Shown here piece by piece: positions 8,414 through 16,239 of a stretch of DNA of 64,000 nucleotides. The stretch lies in contig JBBSFB010000003.1 in assembly GCA_038239145.1 (NCBI GenBank), positions 1 to 64,000 on the forward strand, given 5' to 3'. The position numbers and the translations under genes were made by a program. Positions within the stretch are counted from its first letter, which is position 1. Every line of letters begins with the position of its first letter. The notes under the pieces were generated by a model, which saw only the letters and a list, made by a program, of their open reading frames with translations, did not search any database and was not told the DNA's origin. The stretch comes from PALSA-610 sp038239145. Its GTDB lineage: Bacteria; Actinomycetota; Acidimicrobiia; IMCC26256; PALSA-610.

Positions 8414-8419
8414 CGTGCC

Positions 8420-10030
8420 GTGCTGCGCTCGTTCGCCGTGCGCGGTGTCGTCGAAGGCTTCTACGGAACGCCGTGGTCCCACGATGCCCGCGTCGGTGTG
8501 ATGTCGTTCCTCGCCGGGCGGGGCATGAACGCCTACGCGTACGCGCCCAAGGACGACGCCCGTCACCGCTCCGAGTGGCGACTGCCCTACGAACGTGAGG
8601 ATCTGGAGCACTTCCGGGAGCTCGCGGCCCACGCTCGCAACGTCGGTATCCGGTTCGGTTTCGCGATCTCTCCCGGCCTCGACATCCGGTACGAATCTGT
8701 GGCCGATCGCGCCACGCTCCTGCGCAAGCTCGAGCCCTTGCGTGAGGCCGGCGTCTCGTGGTTCCTGCTGCTGCTCGACGACATCCCGATGCAACCCGGG
8801 CTCGGACCGCGCCAAGCCGAGCTCGCGACCTGGTTGTATGCAGCGCTTGCCGGTCCTGACCTCACGCTGTGCCCCACCGAGTACGTCGGGACGCGCCCCT
8901 CGACCTACCTCTCCGAGCTCGGCAGGGGAATGCCGCCCGAGGTCGACGTGATGTGGACGGGACCGACGGTGTGCTCGCCCGAGTTGCGGGCCGTCGACGC
9001 CCGGGGCTGGACGAAGGCCTTCGCCGACCGGCGGGTGATCGTCTGGGACAACTATCCCGTGAACGACGCGCTGATGACCGGGTCGCTGCACCTCGGACCG
9101 TACGAAGGGCGAGATCCGGACCTCGTCGACGTCGTTGGCGGGATCCTCTGTAATCCGATGACGCAGGCGTTCGCGTCGCAGGTCGCGCTCGGCACCGCGA
9201 TGGACTTCCTCCGCAACCCCGACGACTACCACGCCGCAAGCTCGTGGTCGCGTGCGCTCGCCGACGTCGGCGGAGTGCGCGCCGAGCCGCTCGGGTCGCT
9301 CGCCCGGGCGTGCGCCGACAGCCCGATCGCCGAGCCGGACCGCCTCGAGCTCGCGCAAAAGGTCGACGGGCTGGAACACGCGCTGGCCGGCTCGGATTGG
9401 CCTGCACCCCTTGCTGGGTTGCGCCGGTTGCTCACGGAGGTGCGTGAGCTGCCGGAAGCGTTCCCCGATCCTCCCCCGCCCGACGACACGCTCGGAAGTG
9501 AGGTGGCGCCGTGGGCGGCCGCGGCGCGGCGGTCCGCCGACGCCGGGTTGGCCGCGTTGCGGCTCATCCAGGCGTCGCGCCCGGTCGCGATCGTTGCCCC
9601 CGACGGAACGGGCCGCGCCGCGGCCCCCGACCCGGAGCCGGCGATGCACTCGGCCTTCACGGTGTTGTACCTCTGGAAGGGCGCGCGCGCCGATGAGAAG
9701 ATCGTGTTCGGCCCCCGCTTCTCGATCTACACGCCTGTGGTCCAGATGCCGGACGGCTCCCCCGGCCTCGATGCCCGGGCCGCGCTCCGGGAGAATGCCA
9801 ACGCGATCGATGCACTGTGCCGGCTCGCGCTGAATACCTACGACGACTGGCGGACCGGAGCAAGCGCGTCGGCCCTCGAGGTCTCGATCGACACTGATCC
9901 GCGGCCGCTCGCGGCTGACGGCAGGTTTGCGGCGGGCGGCGCGGCCGAGATCGTCGTGCGGCAGGGGCCGTCGAGCACGCGGACCTTCCCGGGCGTTGCC
10001 CTTCCGTTCTCCGACCGACGGCTTGCATGA
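8420..10030 (+). CDS. GH84 beta-N-acetylglucosaminidase (O-GlcNAcase/NagJ type)
   Basis: 536 residues. The GH84 signature GVVEGFYGTPWS is at 9-20 and the catalytic Asp pair is D120-D121 in LLLLDDIP. Established chemistry of the family is substrate-assisted hydrolysis of terminal beta-GlcNAc. There is no signal peptide, since the catalytic barrel begins within the first ten residues, so it is probably cytoplasmic and acts on imported or intracellular GlcNAc conjugates. Residues about 340-536 form an additional C-terminal region that I cannot assign. It overlaps a GT2 gene (ATGA) and is followed by nagA, a GlcNAc-processing context. Confidence 0.87.
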   Translation: MLRSFAVRGVVEGFYGTPWSHDARVGVMSFLAGRGMNAYAYAPKDDARHRSEWRLPYEREDLEHFRELAAHARNVGIRFGFAISPGLDIRYESVADRATLLRKLEPLREAGVSWFLLLLDDIPMQPGLGPRQAELATWLYAALAGPDLTLCPTEYVGTRPSTYLSELGRGMPPEVDVMWTGPTVCSPELRAVDARGWTKAFADRRVIVWDNYPVNDALMTGSLHLGPYEGRDPDLVDVVGGILCNPMTQAFASQVALGTAMDFLRNPDDYHAASSWSRALADVGGVRAEPLGSLARACADSPIAEPDRLELAQKVDGLEHALAGSDWPAPLAGLRRLLTEVRELPEAFPDPPPPDDTLGSEVAPWAAAARRSADAGLAALRLIQASRPVAIVAPDGTGRAAAPDPEPAMHSAFTVLYLWKGARADEKIVFGPRFSIYTPVVQMPDGSPGLDARAALRENANAIDALCRLALNTYDDWRTGASASALEVSIDTDPRPLAADGRFAAGGAAEIVVRQGPSSTRTFPGVALPFSDRRLA

Positions 10031-10749
10031 CCGCTCCCCGCGTCTCGGTCGTGATGCCGGCCTTCAACGAAGCAGAGATCCTCGGCTCGTCCGTCATGAC
10101 GGTGGTCGAAGGGCTGCGGGCGCGCTCGGAGAGCTTCGAACTGCTGATCGTCGAGAACGGATCATCGGACGAGACGCTTGCGATCGCCCGCCGGATCGCG
10201 GACGAGGTTCCCGAGGTGCGCGTCGAACATCGCGACGAGGCCGACTACGGCCGGGCGTTGCGTGCGGGCCTGCTCGACGCGAGGGGTGCCGCGGTCGTCA
10301 ACTTTGACATCGACTACTTCGACCTCGACTTCCTCGACGCGGCCGTCGCTCAGGTCCTCGCCGTCGACGGACCCGCCATCGTTGTCGGCTCGAAGCGAGG
10401 TGTTGGTTCGAACGACAACCGCGACCCCTTGCGCAAGTTCGCGACGCTGGTGTTCAGCACGATCCTGCGGGTGGTCTTCGGCCTGCGGGTCTCCGACACC
10501 CACGGCATCAAGGCGATGCGACGCGACGCGGTCGAGCCCTACGCCCGGATCTGCACCTTCGGTCAGGACCTCTTCGATACGGAGCTCATCCTGCGGGTCG
10601 AGCGCGCCGGCCTGCACGCCGGCGAGATCCCCGTAGAGGTCAGGGAGCTGCGACCGGCGCGCAGCTCGTTCCTCTCGCGTGTGCCGCGTACGCTGCGCGG
10701 ACTGTGCAGACTCCGTTGGGCGCTGTGGAAGGAATCCCGGGCTCGCTGA
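10027..10749 (+). CDS. family 2 glycosyltransferase (polyprenyl-phosphate sugar transferase-like)
   Basis: 240 residues with a GT-A fold: VSVVMPAFNEAEIL at the N-terminus, the nucleotide region LLIVENGSSDETL, and NFDIDYFDLDFLD in the place of the metal-binding DxD. No transmembrane helices follow, so it resembles soluble DPM1-type transferases rather than the membrane-anchored form. Translationally coupled to the GH84 gene by an ATGA overlap and itself overlaps the start of nagA. The sugar donor is unknown; the neighbours suggest an amino sugar (inference). Confidence 0.82.
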   Translation: MTAPRVSVVMPAFNEAEILGSSVMTVVEGLRARSESFELLIVENGSSDETLAIARRIADEVPEVRVEHRDEADYGRALRAGLLDARGAAVVNFDIDYFDLDFLDAAVAQVLAVDGPAIVVGSKRGVGSNDNRDPLRKFATLVFSTILRVVFGLRVSDTHGIKAMRRDAVEPYARICTFGQDLFDTELILRVERAGLHAGEIPVEVRELRPARSSFLSRVPRTLRGLCRLRWALWKESRAR

Positions 10750-11837
10750 CGCTCCGGTGCGCACGCATCGTGAACGGAGAGGGCGGCCAGTCCTCGACGT
10801 CGGCGTGGGTGACGATCGCCGACGGCCGGATCGTCGCCACCGGCGCGGGCGAGCCCCCGACGAGCGACCAAGGCCTCGATCTCGGTGACGCGCTGCTCGC
10901 ACCCGGCTTCGTCGACGTGCAGGTCAACGGCACGGGGTCGGTCGATTTCGCACATGCTTCGGTCGAAGAGATCGTGGCCGCAGTCGACGCGCTGGTCGTT
11001 CGGGGCACAACCGGCCTGCTGCTGACCGTCTGCAGCGCGCCGCTCGACGAGTACGACGCCATGCTGCTGCGCGCGGCGCAAGCGCGCGCGGCCCGGCCCG
11101 GCGCGGTCATCGGCGTGCACCTCGAAGGTCCCTTCCTCGGCGGCGCGCCCGGCGCCCATCCGCCGGCCGCGCTCCGAGCCGCAGACGCAACCTTCCTGCG
11201 CCACGTGATGGAAACGTACGGCGACCTCCTGAAGCTCGTGACCCTCGCACCGGAAGCCGATCCGGGCTTTGCGGCGACGGAGATGCTCGCCACCGCAGGT
11301 GTCGTCGTCTCGCTCGGCCATTCGACCGTCGACTTCGACGGCGCCCGGGCCGGAGCGGACGCGGGGGCGACGATGGTGACGCACCTCTTCAACGGCATGG
11401 CCGCGCTCCATCACCGCGCGCCGGGACTCGCAGGCGCGGGACTCGACGACGGCCGGCTCGTCCCGTCGCTCATCGCCGATTTCGTGCACGTGCATCCGGC
11501 GTTGGTGAAGCTCGCCCTGCGGGCGCGCGCCGACGCGGTACTCGTCACCGACGCGGTGGGCGTCGCCCCTCCTGTCATCGAACGTAACGGCGCGGCGTAT
11601 CTCGTCGACGGCACCCTCGCGGGATCGACGCTCACGATGGATGCGGTGGTGCGCAACGCGGTGTCGATCGGTATCCCCGTGGCCCGTGCGGTCCGGCACG
11701 CGACGGCCAATCCGGCGCGTGTGCTCGGACTCCCCGACCGAGGTCGGATCGCGCCGGGCGCGCGCGCCGACCTCGTTGCGCTGGATCCCGTGTCGCTCGA
11801 GGTCCGGGCGGTCTGGGTGGCCGGAATACCCGTGTAA
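10704..11837 (+). CDS. nagA: N-acetylglucosamine-6-phosphate deacetylase
   Basis: 377 residues of the amidohydrolase superfamily, removing acetate from GlcNAc-6-phosphate. Seen: LLAPGFVDVQVNG, the metal-ligand motif HLEGPFLGG, GHSTVDF, THLFNGM, and the catalytic Asp in VLVTDAVG. The start is uncertain: GTG at 10704 overlaps the GT2 gene by 46 bases, and GTG at 10725 is an equally good choice. No nagB is in the window, so the glucosamine-6-phosphate step must be encoded elsewhere. Confidence 0.9.
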   Translation: MQTPLGAVEGIPGSLTLRCARIVNGEGGQSSTSAWVTIADGRIVATGAGEPPTSDQGLDLGDALLAPGFVDVQVNGTGSVDFAHASVEEIVAAVDALVVRGTTGLLLTVCSAPLDEYDAMLLRAAQARAARPGAVIGVHLEGPFLGGAPGAHPPAALRAADATFLRHVMETYGDLLKLVTLAPEADPGFAATEMLATAGVVVSLGHSTVDFDGARAGADAGATMVTHLFNGMAALHHRAPGLAGAGLDDGRLVPSLIADFVHVHPALVKLALRARADAVLVTDAVGVAPPVIERNGAAYLVDGTLAGSTLTMDAVVRNAVSIGIPVARAVRHATANPARVLGLPDRGRIAPGARADLVALDPVSLEVRAVWVAGIPV

Positions 11838-11840
11838 CGT
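11835..11840 (+). promoter_or_regulatory. -10 element TAACGT for lutA
   Basis: TAACGT ends 6 nt before the lutA ATG at 11847. Its TAA is also the stop codon of nagA, so the lut operon may have its own leaderless promoter. Confidence 0.5.
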
Positions 11841-11846
11841 CGATCA

Positions 11847-12593
11847 ATGCCCAAGGTCGCACTGTTCGTGACGTGCGTCGCCGATCAGGTGTTCCCCGAC
11901 ACGGCCGCAGCCACCGTACGCGTGCTCGAAGCGGCGGGGGTCGAGGTGACGTTCCCCCCCTTGCAGACATGTTGCGGACAGCCGGCGATCACCGCGGGTG
12001 AGCCCGAAGCTGCGGCCCGGCTCGCCGACCATCACCTCGACGTGTTCGGCGCCCTCGGCTCCGGCGAGATCGACGCGATCGTCGCACCGTCGGGTTCGTG
12101 CACCGCGATGGTCTGTCACCACTACCCGTCGCTCATGACGGAGCGCCGCGCCGAAGCCGACGCGCTGGCCGCACGGACCTTCGAGCTCACCCAATACCTC
12201 GTCGACGTGCTCGGGATCGACGACATCGGTTCGCGGCTCGACACGACCGTGACCGTCCACGATGCGTGCCACGGCCTCCGGAACCTCGGCCTCGGTCCCG
12301 GCGCCCGCCGGTTGCTCGAAGTCGCCGGCGCGACGCTCGTCGAGATGCACGAACCCGACACGTGTTGCGGCTTCGGAGGCGTGTTCTCCTTCGGCTTCCC
12401 GGAGGTGTCGACCCGCCTCGCCGACGCGAAGCTCGGGCATGCCGCGAGCACCTCCGCGCGGTACCTCGTCAGCGGCGACCTGGCCTGCCTGATGCACATT
12501 GACGGCCGGCGCCGGAAAGTCGGCCCGTCGAGCGCGCCGGAGCCGATCCACATCGCCGACCTCCTCGCCTCCGGACTGCCGAGCACGTCATGA
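11847..12593 (+). CDS. lutA: L-lactate utilization protein LutA, (Fe-S)-binding
   Basis: 248 residues with two CCG domains: LQTCCGQPA (C43, C44) and DTCCGFGGVFS near residue 180, plus the companion segments SGSCTAMV and HDACHGLR. This is the cysteine-rich, GlpC/heterodisulfide-reductase-like subunit of the LutABC system that oxidises L-lactate to pyruvate. First gene of lutABC; the stop overlaps the lutB start. Confidence 0.93.
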   Translation: MPKVALFVTCVADQVFPDTAAATVRVLEAAGVEVTFPPLQTCCGQPAITAGEPEAAARLADHHLDVFGALGSGEIDAIVAPSGSCTAMVCHHYPSLMTERRAEADALAARTFELTQYLVDVLGIDDIGSRLDTTVTVHDACHGLRNLGLGPGARRLLEVAGATLVEMHEPDTCCGFGGVFSFGFPEVSTRLADAKLGHAASTSARYLVSGDLACLMHIDGRRRKVGPSSAPEPIHIADLLASGLPSTS

Positions 12594-14002
12594 CCGACGT
12601 CGTCCACCCTTCGGCCGGCCACGGGATCACCACCCCGGGCGCCGACTTCCACGAGCGGAGCGCGAACGCGGTCGCGAACCCCGTGTTGCAGCAGGCGTTG
12701 CACAACCTCGACCGGCGGCTGCGTACCGCGGGTACGGCGGCGGCCGCTCATCCCGAATGGAAGGACCGGGCGGCCGCGATCCGACGGGAGACCCTGCTCG
12801 ACCTCGACGGTTGGCTCGACCGGCTCGAGCGTGCGCTCACCACCCGGGGTGTGCAGGTCCACCGGGCGTCGACCCCCGAGGACGCGCGCCGGATCATCGT
12901 CGGACTGGCCCGTGCGCGCGGCGCCCGCACCGTGGTCAAGAGCAAGTCGATGGCCACCGAGGAAATCGATCTCGGCAATGCGTTGGAAGAGGCCGGGCTC
13001 ACCAGCGTCGAGACCGATCTCGGTGAGTACATCGTGCAACTCGCGGGTGAGCGGCCGTCGCACATGATCACGCCCGCGATCCACAAGACGCTTCCCCAGA
13101 TCCGGGACGTGCTCGCGCGCGAGGCGGGCACCGATCTCGCGGTCGATCGGGAGGCACTCACCGCCTGGGCGCGAGAGCGGCTCCGCGGCGAGTTCCTGCG
13201 CGCCGACATCGGTATCACCGGCGTGAACTTCGCGGCGGCCGACACCGGGACGCTCGTGCTCGTGACGAACGAGGGCAACGGCCGGTTCTGCACGACGTTG
13301 CCGCCCGTGCACATCGCGGTGATGCCCGTCGAGAAAGTGATACCTCGCCTCGCCGACGTCGGATTCCTGCTTCCCCTGCTCACGACGCACGCGACCGGGC
13401 AGGCGCTGTCGAACTATGTGACGATGATCAGTGGCCCTCGCCGCGCGGGCGAAGTCGACGGGCCCGAGGAGCTGCACGTGGTGTTCCTCGACAACCGCCG
13501 GCGCACGCTGCTCGGCACGAAGTACGAAGAGATGCTCGCCTGCATCCGCTGCGGCGCGTGCCTCAACGTGTGTCCCATGTATCGCAACGTGAGCGGGCAC
13601 GCGTACGACGCCGTCTATTCCGGCCCGATGGGCAAGGTGCTCACGCCGCTCTTGTCGGGTGGGACCGAGGGCGCCGATCTTCCGTACGGGTCGACCCTCT
13701 GCCACGCGTGCAGCGACGCCTGCCCGGTGAAGATCCCGCTCGGCGACATGATCTTGTCGCTGCGCGCCGACGTCCCCGATCCGCACACGCCGACCCGGCG
13801 GCGGCGGCGGTTGTTCTGGACGCTGTTCGCCCGGGCGTGGTCGACGCCGCGCGGATACCGCGCGTCTACCGCGCTCGGTCGCATCTCCCGGGGCCGGGTG
13901 CCGGGACTGCGCGCCTGGACCGCGACGCGCGAGTTGCCCCGGCCGGCGCGCGAGCCGTTCCGCGACCGCTGGGCCCGCGAGCATCCGGAAGAACGACGTT
14001 GA
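12590..14002 (+). CDS. lutB: L-lactate utilization iron-sulfur protein LutB
   Basis: 470 residues: an N-terminal LUD domain (VVKSKSMATEEIDL, GITGVNFAAADTGTLVL) and a ferredoxin-like region with two [4Fe-4S] motifs, CIRCGACLNVCPMY near residue 318 and CHACSDACPVKIP near 371. It joins LutA and LutC in lactate oxidation. The start overlaps the end of lutA (ATGA) and the end overlaps lutC (TTGA). Confidence 0.93.
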   Translation: MTDVVHPSAGHGITTPGADFHERSANAVANPVLQQALHNLDRRLRTAGTAAAAHPEWKDRAAAIRRETLLDLDGWLDRLERALTTRGVQVHRASTPEDARRIIVGLARARGARTVVKSKSMATEEIDLGNALEEAGLTSVETDLGEYIVQLAGERPSHMITPAIHKTLPQIRDVLAREAGTDLAVDREALTAWARERLRGEFLRADIGITGVNFAAADTGTLVLVTNEGNGRFCTTLPPVHIAVMPVEKVIPRLADVGFLLPLLTTHATGQALSNYVTMISGPRRAGEVDGPEELHVVFLDNRRRTLLGTKYEEMLACIRCGACLNVCPMYRNVSGHAYDAVYSGPMGKVLTPLLSGGTEGADLPYGSTLCHACSDACPVKIPLGDMILSLRADVPDPHTPTRRRRRLFWTLFARAWSTPRGYRASTALGRISRGRVPGLRAWTATRELPRPAREPFRDRWAREHPEERR

Positions 14003-14532
14003 TCGACCCGTTGCTCGACTCGCTCATCGGCGCCCTGCGCGCCAACACCTGCATCGTGTCCGGCCCGATGCATGTCGACGACGCGCGTGCGGCGATCGTC
14101 GAGCGCGCCGCTCCACACTCGTTGGTCGCGTGCAACGCCGACGTGCCCCTCGCCGGGATGGTCGACGCCCTCGTCGCGCGCGGGCTCGACGTGCTCGATT
14201 GCAACGACCCCGAATGGATGACCCGACTGGCCGGCGCCGGAGTGGGTATCACCGGTTCGCGTCTCGCGGTCGCGCAACCGGCTGCGATCGCGCTCGTGGC
14301 CGCGCCCGGATCCCCCCGCGCCACGAGCCTCGTCCCCCCGGAACATATCTGCGTCGTGCGTGTCGCGGACATCGTCCCGACCCTCACCGACGCGATGGAG
14401 ACGATCGCCGCGGGCGAGATGCCCAGTGGGCTCACGTGGATCGGCGGACCGAGCCGCACGGGCGATCTCGAGATGATCACGACGCTCGGCGTGCACGGTC
14501 CCCGGGCCGTCGAGGTGCTGTTCGTCGCCTGA
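13999..14532 (+). CDS. lutC: lactate utilization protein LutC (LUD domain)
   Basis: 177 residues from a TTG at 13999 that overlaps the lutB stop as TTGA; no ATG or GTG is available at the expected N-terminus (LIDPLLDSLIGAL). LUD features include GAGVGITGSRLAVA, LVPPEHICVVRVADIV and SGLTWIGGPSRTGDLE. Third subunit of LutABC. Rare TTG initiation may keep its level below LutA and LutB (inference). Confidence 0.88.
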   Translation: MIDPLLDSLIGALRANTCIVSGPMHVDDARAAIVERAAPHSLVACNADVPLAGMVDALVARGLDVLDCNDPEWMTRLAGAGVGITGSRLAVAQPAAIALVAAPGSPRATSLVPPEHICVVRVADIVPTLTDAMETIAAGEMPSGLTWIGGPSRTGDLEMITTLGVHGPRAVEVLFVA

Positions 14533-14550
14533 CCGGCGATGGGGGCCGGG

Positions 14551-14556
14551 TAAGGT
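14551..14556 (+). promoter_or_regulatory. -10 element TAAGGT for the 14565 gene
   Basis: TAAGGT ends 8 nt before the ATG at 14565, within the 32-bp gap after lutC. Confidence 0.45.
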
Positions 14557-14564
14557 CCGCGGTC

Positions 14565-14951
14565 ATGGAGATCGTCGCGGCCCTGTTCGTCGAAAGCATC
14601 GACTTCCGTCAGGTCGCGGGTCCCGCCACCCGGATCGACATCACCGGCGCTTTCTTTTCGACCGCGGTACCCGCGTATCCCACTCAGCTCACGCCGCACC
14701 TCGTCGTGCTGGTGCGGGCTGCGAGCGGAACCGACGGCAACGCGACCCTCGAGACGGTGTTCGTCCGCGACTCCGGCGAGGAGATCGGTCGCAACCGCCA
14801 GAGCTTCTTCGTCGAGCCGGGCAAGTTCGGTTACCGGTTGGTTCGGGGCGAGCTCGACTTCCCGGAGCCGGGGAGCATTGAGGCGCGCTGCACGATCGTC
14901 GAGAGCGGTTCCGTGGTGTCGGTTCCGCTGACGGCCCTCCCGCTCTCCTGA
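14565..14951 (+). CDS. hypothetical beta-rich protein
   Basis: 128 residues, MEIVAALFVESIDFRQVAG then alternating hydrophobic strands and a conserved-looking centre (TPHLVVLVRAAS, GYRLVRGELDFPEPG). No signal peptide, membrane helix or catalytic motif. It faintly resembles DUF6941-type proteins; I would not assign a function. Its own -10 element and start separate it from lutC. Confidence 0.65.
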   Translation: MEIVAALFVESIDFRQVAGPATRIDITGAFFSTAVPAYPTQLTPHLVVLVRAASGTDGNATLETVFVRDSGEEIGRNRQSFFVEPGKFGYRLVRGELDFPEPGSIEARCTIVESGSVVSVPLTALPLS

Positions 14952-15020
14952 TCGGTTCCCGTCTCTTGGAGACCTGATTGGGCTCAACTCGACCCCATTG
15001 GGCGTCGACCCTCGGAGAGA

Positions 15021-16175
15021 ATGGAACTCGTGAACCGTTACGCGTCCGCGCTCTCTTTGCATCCCACGCCGGTCGAGGCCGTGGGCGAGGTCGCGGGCGA
15101 GATTCTGGAAAGATTCGACGGCTCTCGGCCTGACCTGCTCGTTTGCTTCGCGTCACCGCATCACGCGGGAGCGTTCGACGACGTCATGGGCGGCCTGCGC
15201 AAGCTCCTCGAGCCCGAGGCCGCGGTCGGCGCCACGATGGTCGGCGTGGCGGGCGGCGGCGTCGAGGTCGAGAACAGCCCCGGAATCTCCGTACTGGCGG
15301 CGAGCTTCGGCGCGGGGCGGGTCGACGCGCTCGCGCTCGAGACACGGGAGACAGACGACGGGTACGAGATCGTCGGGTGGCCCGACTCGGTGGCCGCGCG
15401 CGGGACGATGCTCATGCTGGCGGAGCCCTACTCGTTCCCGATCGACGACTTCCTCACCGTCTGCAACGAACGCCTGCCCGCAGTAAAGATCCTCGGTGGC
15501 ATGGCGTCGGCGGGAATGCGCCCGGGCATGAATCGCATCGCGCTCGACGATCGCATCCTCGACAAGGGCGCGGTTGCGCTGCTGTGTTCCGACGACGTGC
15601 CCATACGGGCTGTCGTGTCCCAGGGCTGCCGTCCGATCGGCATGCCGTTCACCGTGACGAGCTCGGAGCGCAACCTCGTCAACGAACTCGCCGGGCAGCC
15701 GGCGATGGCCCGGCTACAGGAGATCGTCCAGGCGGCCTCGGAACCAGATCGCGAGCTGATGCGCAACGGCCTGCACCTGGGCGTCGTCGTCGACGAGCAC
15801 AAGCTCGACTTCTCTCGCGGCGACTTCTTGGTGCGCAACGTGCTCGGCGCCGACCGGCGCACCGGCGCGATTGCGATCGGCGATCGCGTCGAGGTCGGCA
15901 CCACCGTGCAGTTCCAGGTGCGGGACGCGGCATCGGCCGACGCCGACCTTCGGGCGCTGCTCCACCGGGTGACGGGGGACGCGGCGTTGCTGTTCACGTG
16001 CAACGGGCGCGGGCGCAATCTGTTCTCCGTGCCGAACCACGACGCCGGCACGGTCGAAGAGCTGGTCCGGCCGTCAGCGCTCGCCGGCGCGTTCTGTGCC
16101 GGCGAGATCGGGCCCGTCGGCGGCCGCAACTTTTTGCACAGCTTCACTGCGAGTCTCGCCGTCTTCGAACGTTGA
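15021..16175 (+). CDS. FIST (FIST_N/FIST_C) domain protein
   Basis: 384 residues. The N-terminal half (LLVCFASPHHAG, VGATMVGVAGGGVEVE, VSVLAASF-like strand) is FIST_N and the C-terminal half (LLFTCNGRGRNLF, AGAFCAGEIGPVGGRNFLH) is FIST_C. FIST domains are predicted small-ligand (possibly amino-acid) sensing modules that occur next to signalling proteins; here no kinase or GGDEF gene is adjacent, so its output is unknown. Start ATG at 15021 with GGAGAG just upstream. Confidence 0.83.
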   Translation: MELVNRYASALSLHPTPVEAVGEVAGEILERFDGSRPDLLVCFASPHHAGAFDDVMGGLRKLLEPEAAVGATMVGVAGGGVEVENSPGISVLAASFGAGRVDALALETRETDDGYEIVGWPDSVAARGTMLMLAEPYSFPIDDFLTVCNERLPAVKILGGMASAGMRPGMNRIALDDRILDKGAVALLCSDDVPIRAVVSQGCRPIGMPFTVTSSERNLVNELAGQPAMARLQEIVQAASEPDRELMRNGLHLGVVVDEHKLDFSRGDFLVRNVLGADRRTGAIAIGDRVEVGTTVQFQVRDAASADADLRALLHRVTGDAALLFTCNGRGRNLFSVPNHDAGTVEELVRPSALAGAFCAGEIGPVGGRNFLHSFTASLAVFER

Positions 16176-16206
16176 CGGGTGGGTCGGCGCGCCGCTTGGG
16201 TACACC

Positions 16207-16212
16207 TAGGCT
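16207..16212 (+). promoter_or_regulatory. -10 element TAGGCT upstream of tkt
   Basis: TAGGCT lies 27 nt before the tkt start and would give a short leader containing the ribosome site AAAGGAG, so this gene appears to be leadered, unlike many neighbours. Confidence 0.4.
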
Positions 16213-16239
16213 GCGATCCGGAGCACGAAAGGAGTCGAA

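Noticed and set aside
8338..9649. Extension of the acyl-CoA synthetase frame to 9649
   Set aside because: The upstream part lies antisense to the GH84 gene; the ATG at 8383 gives a full-length AMP-binding protein.
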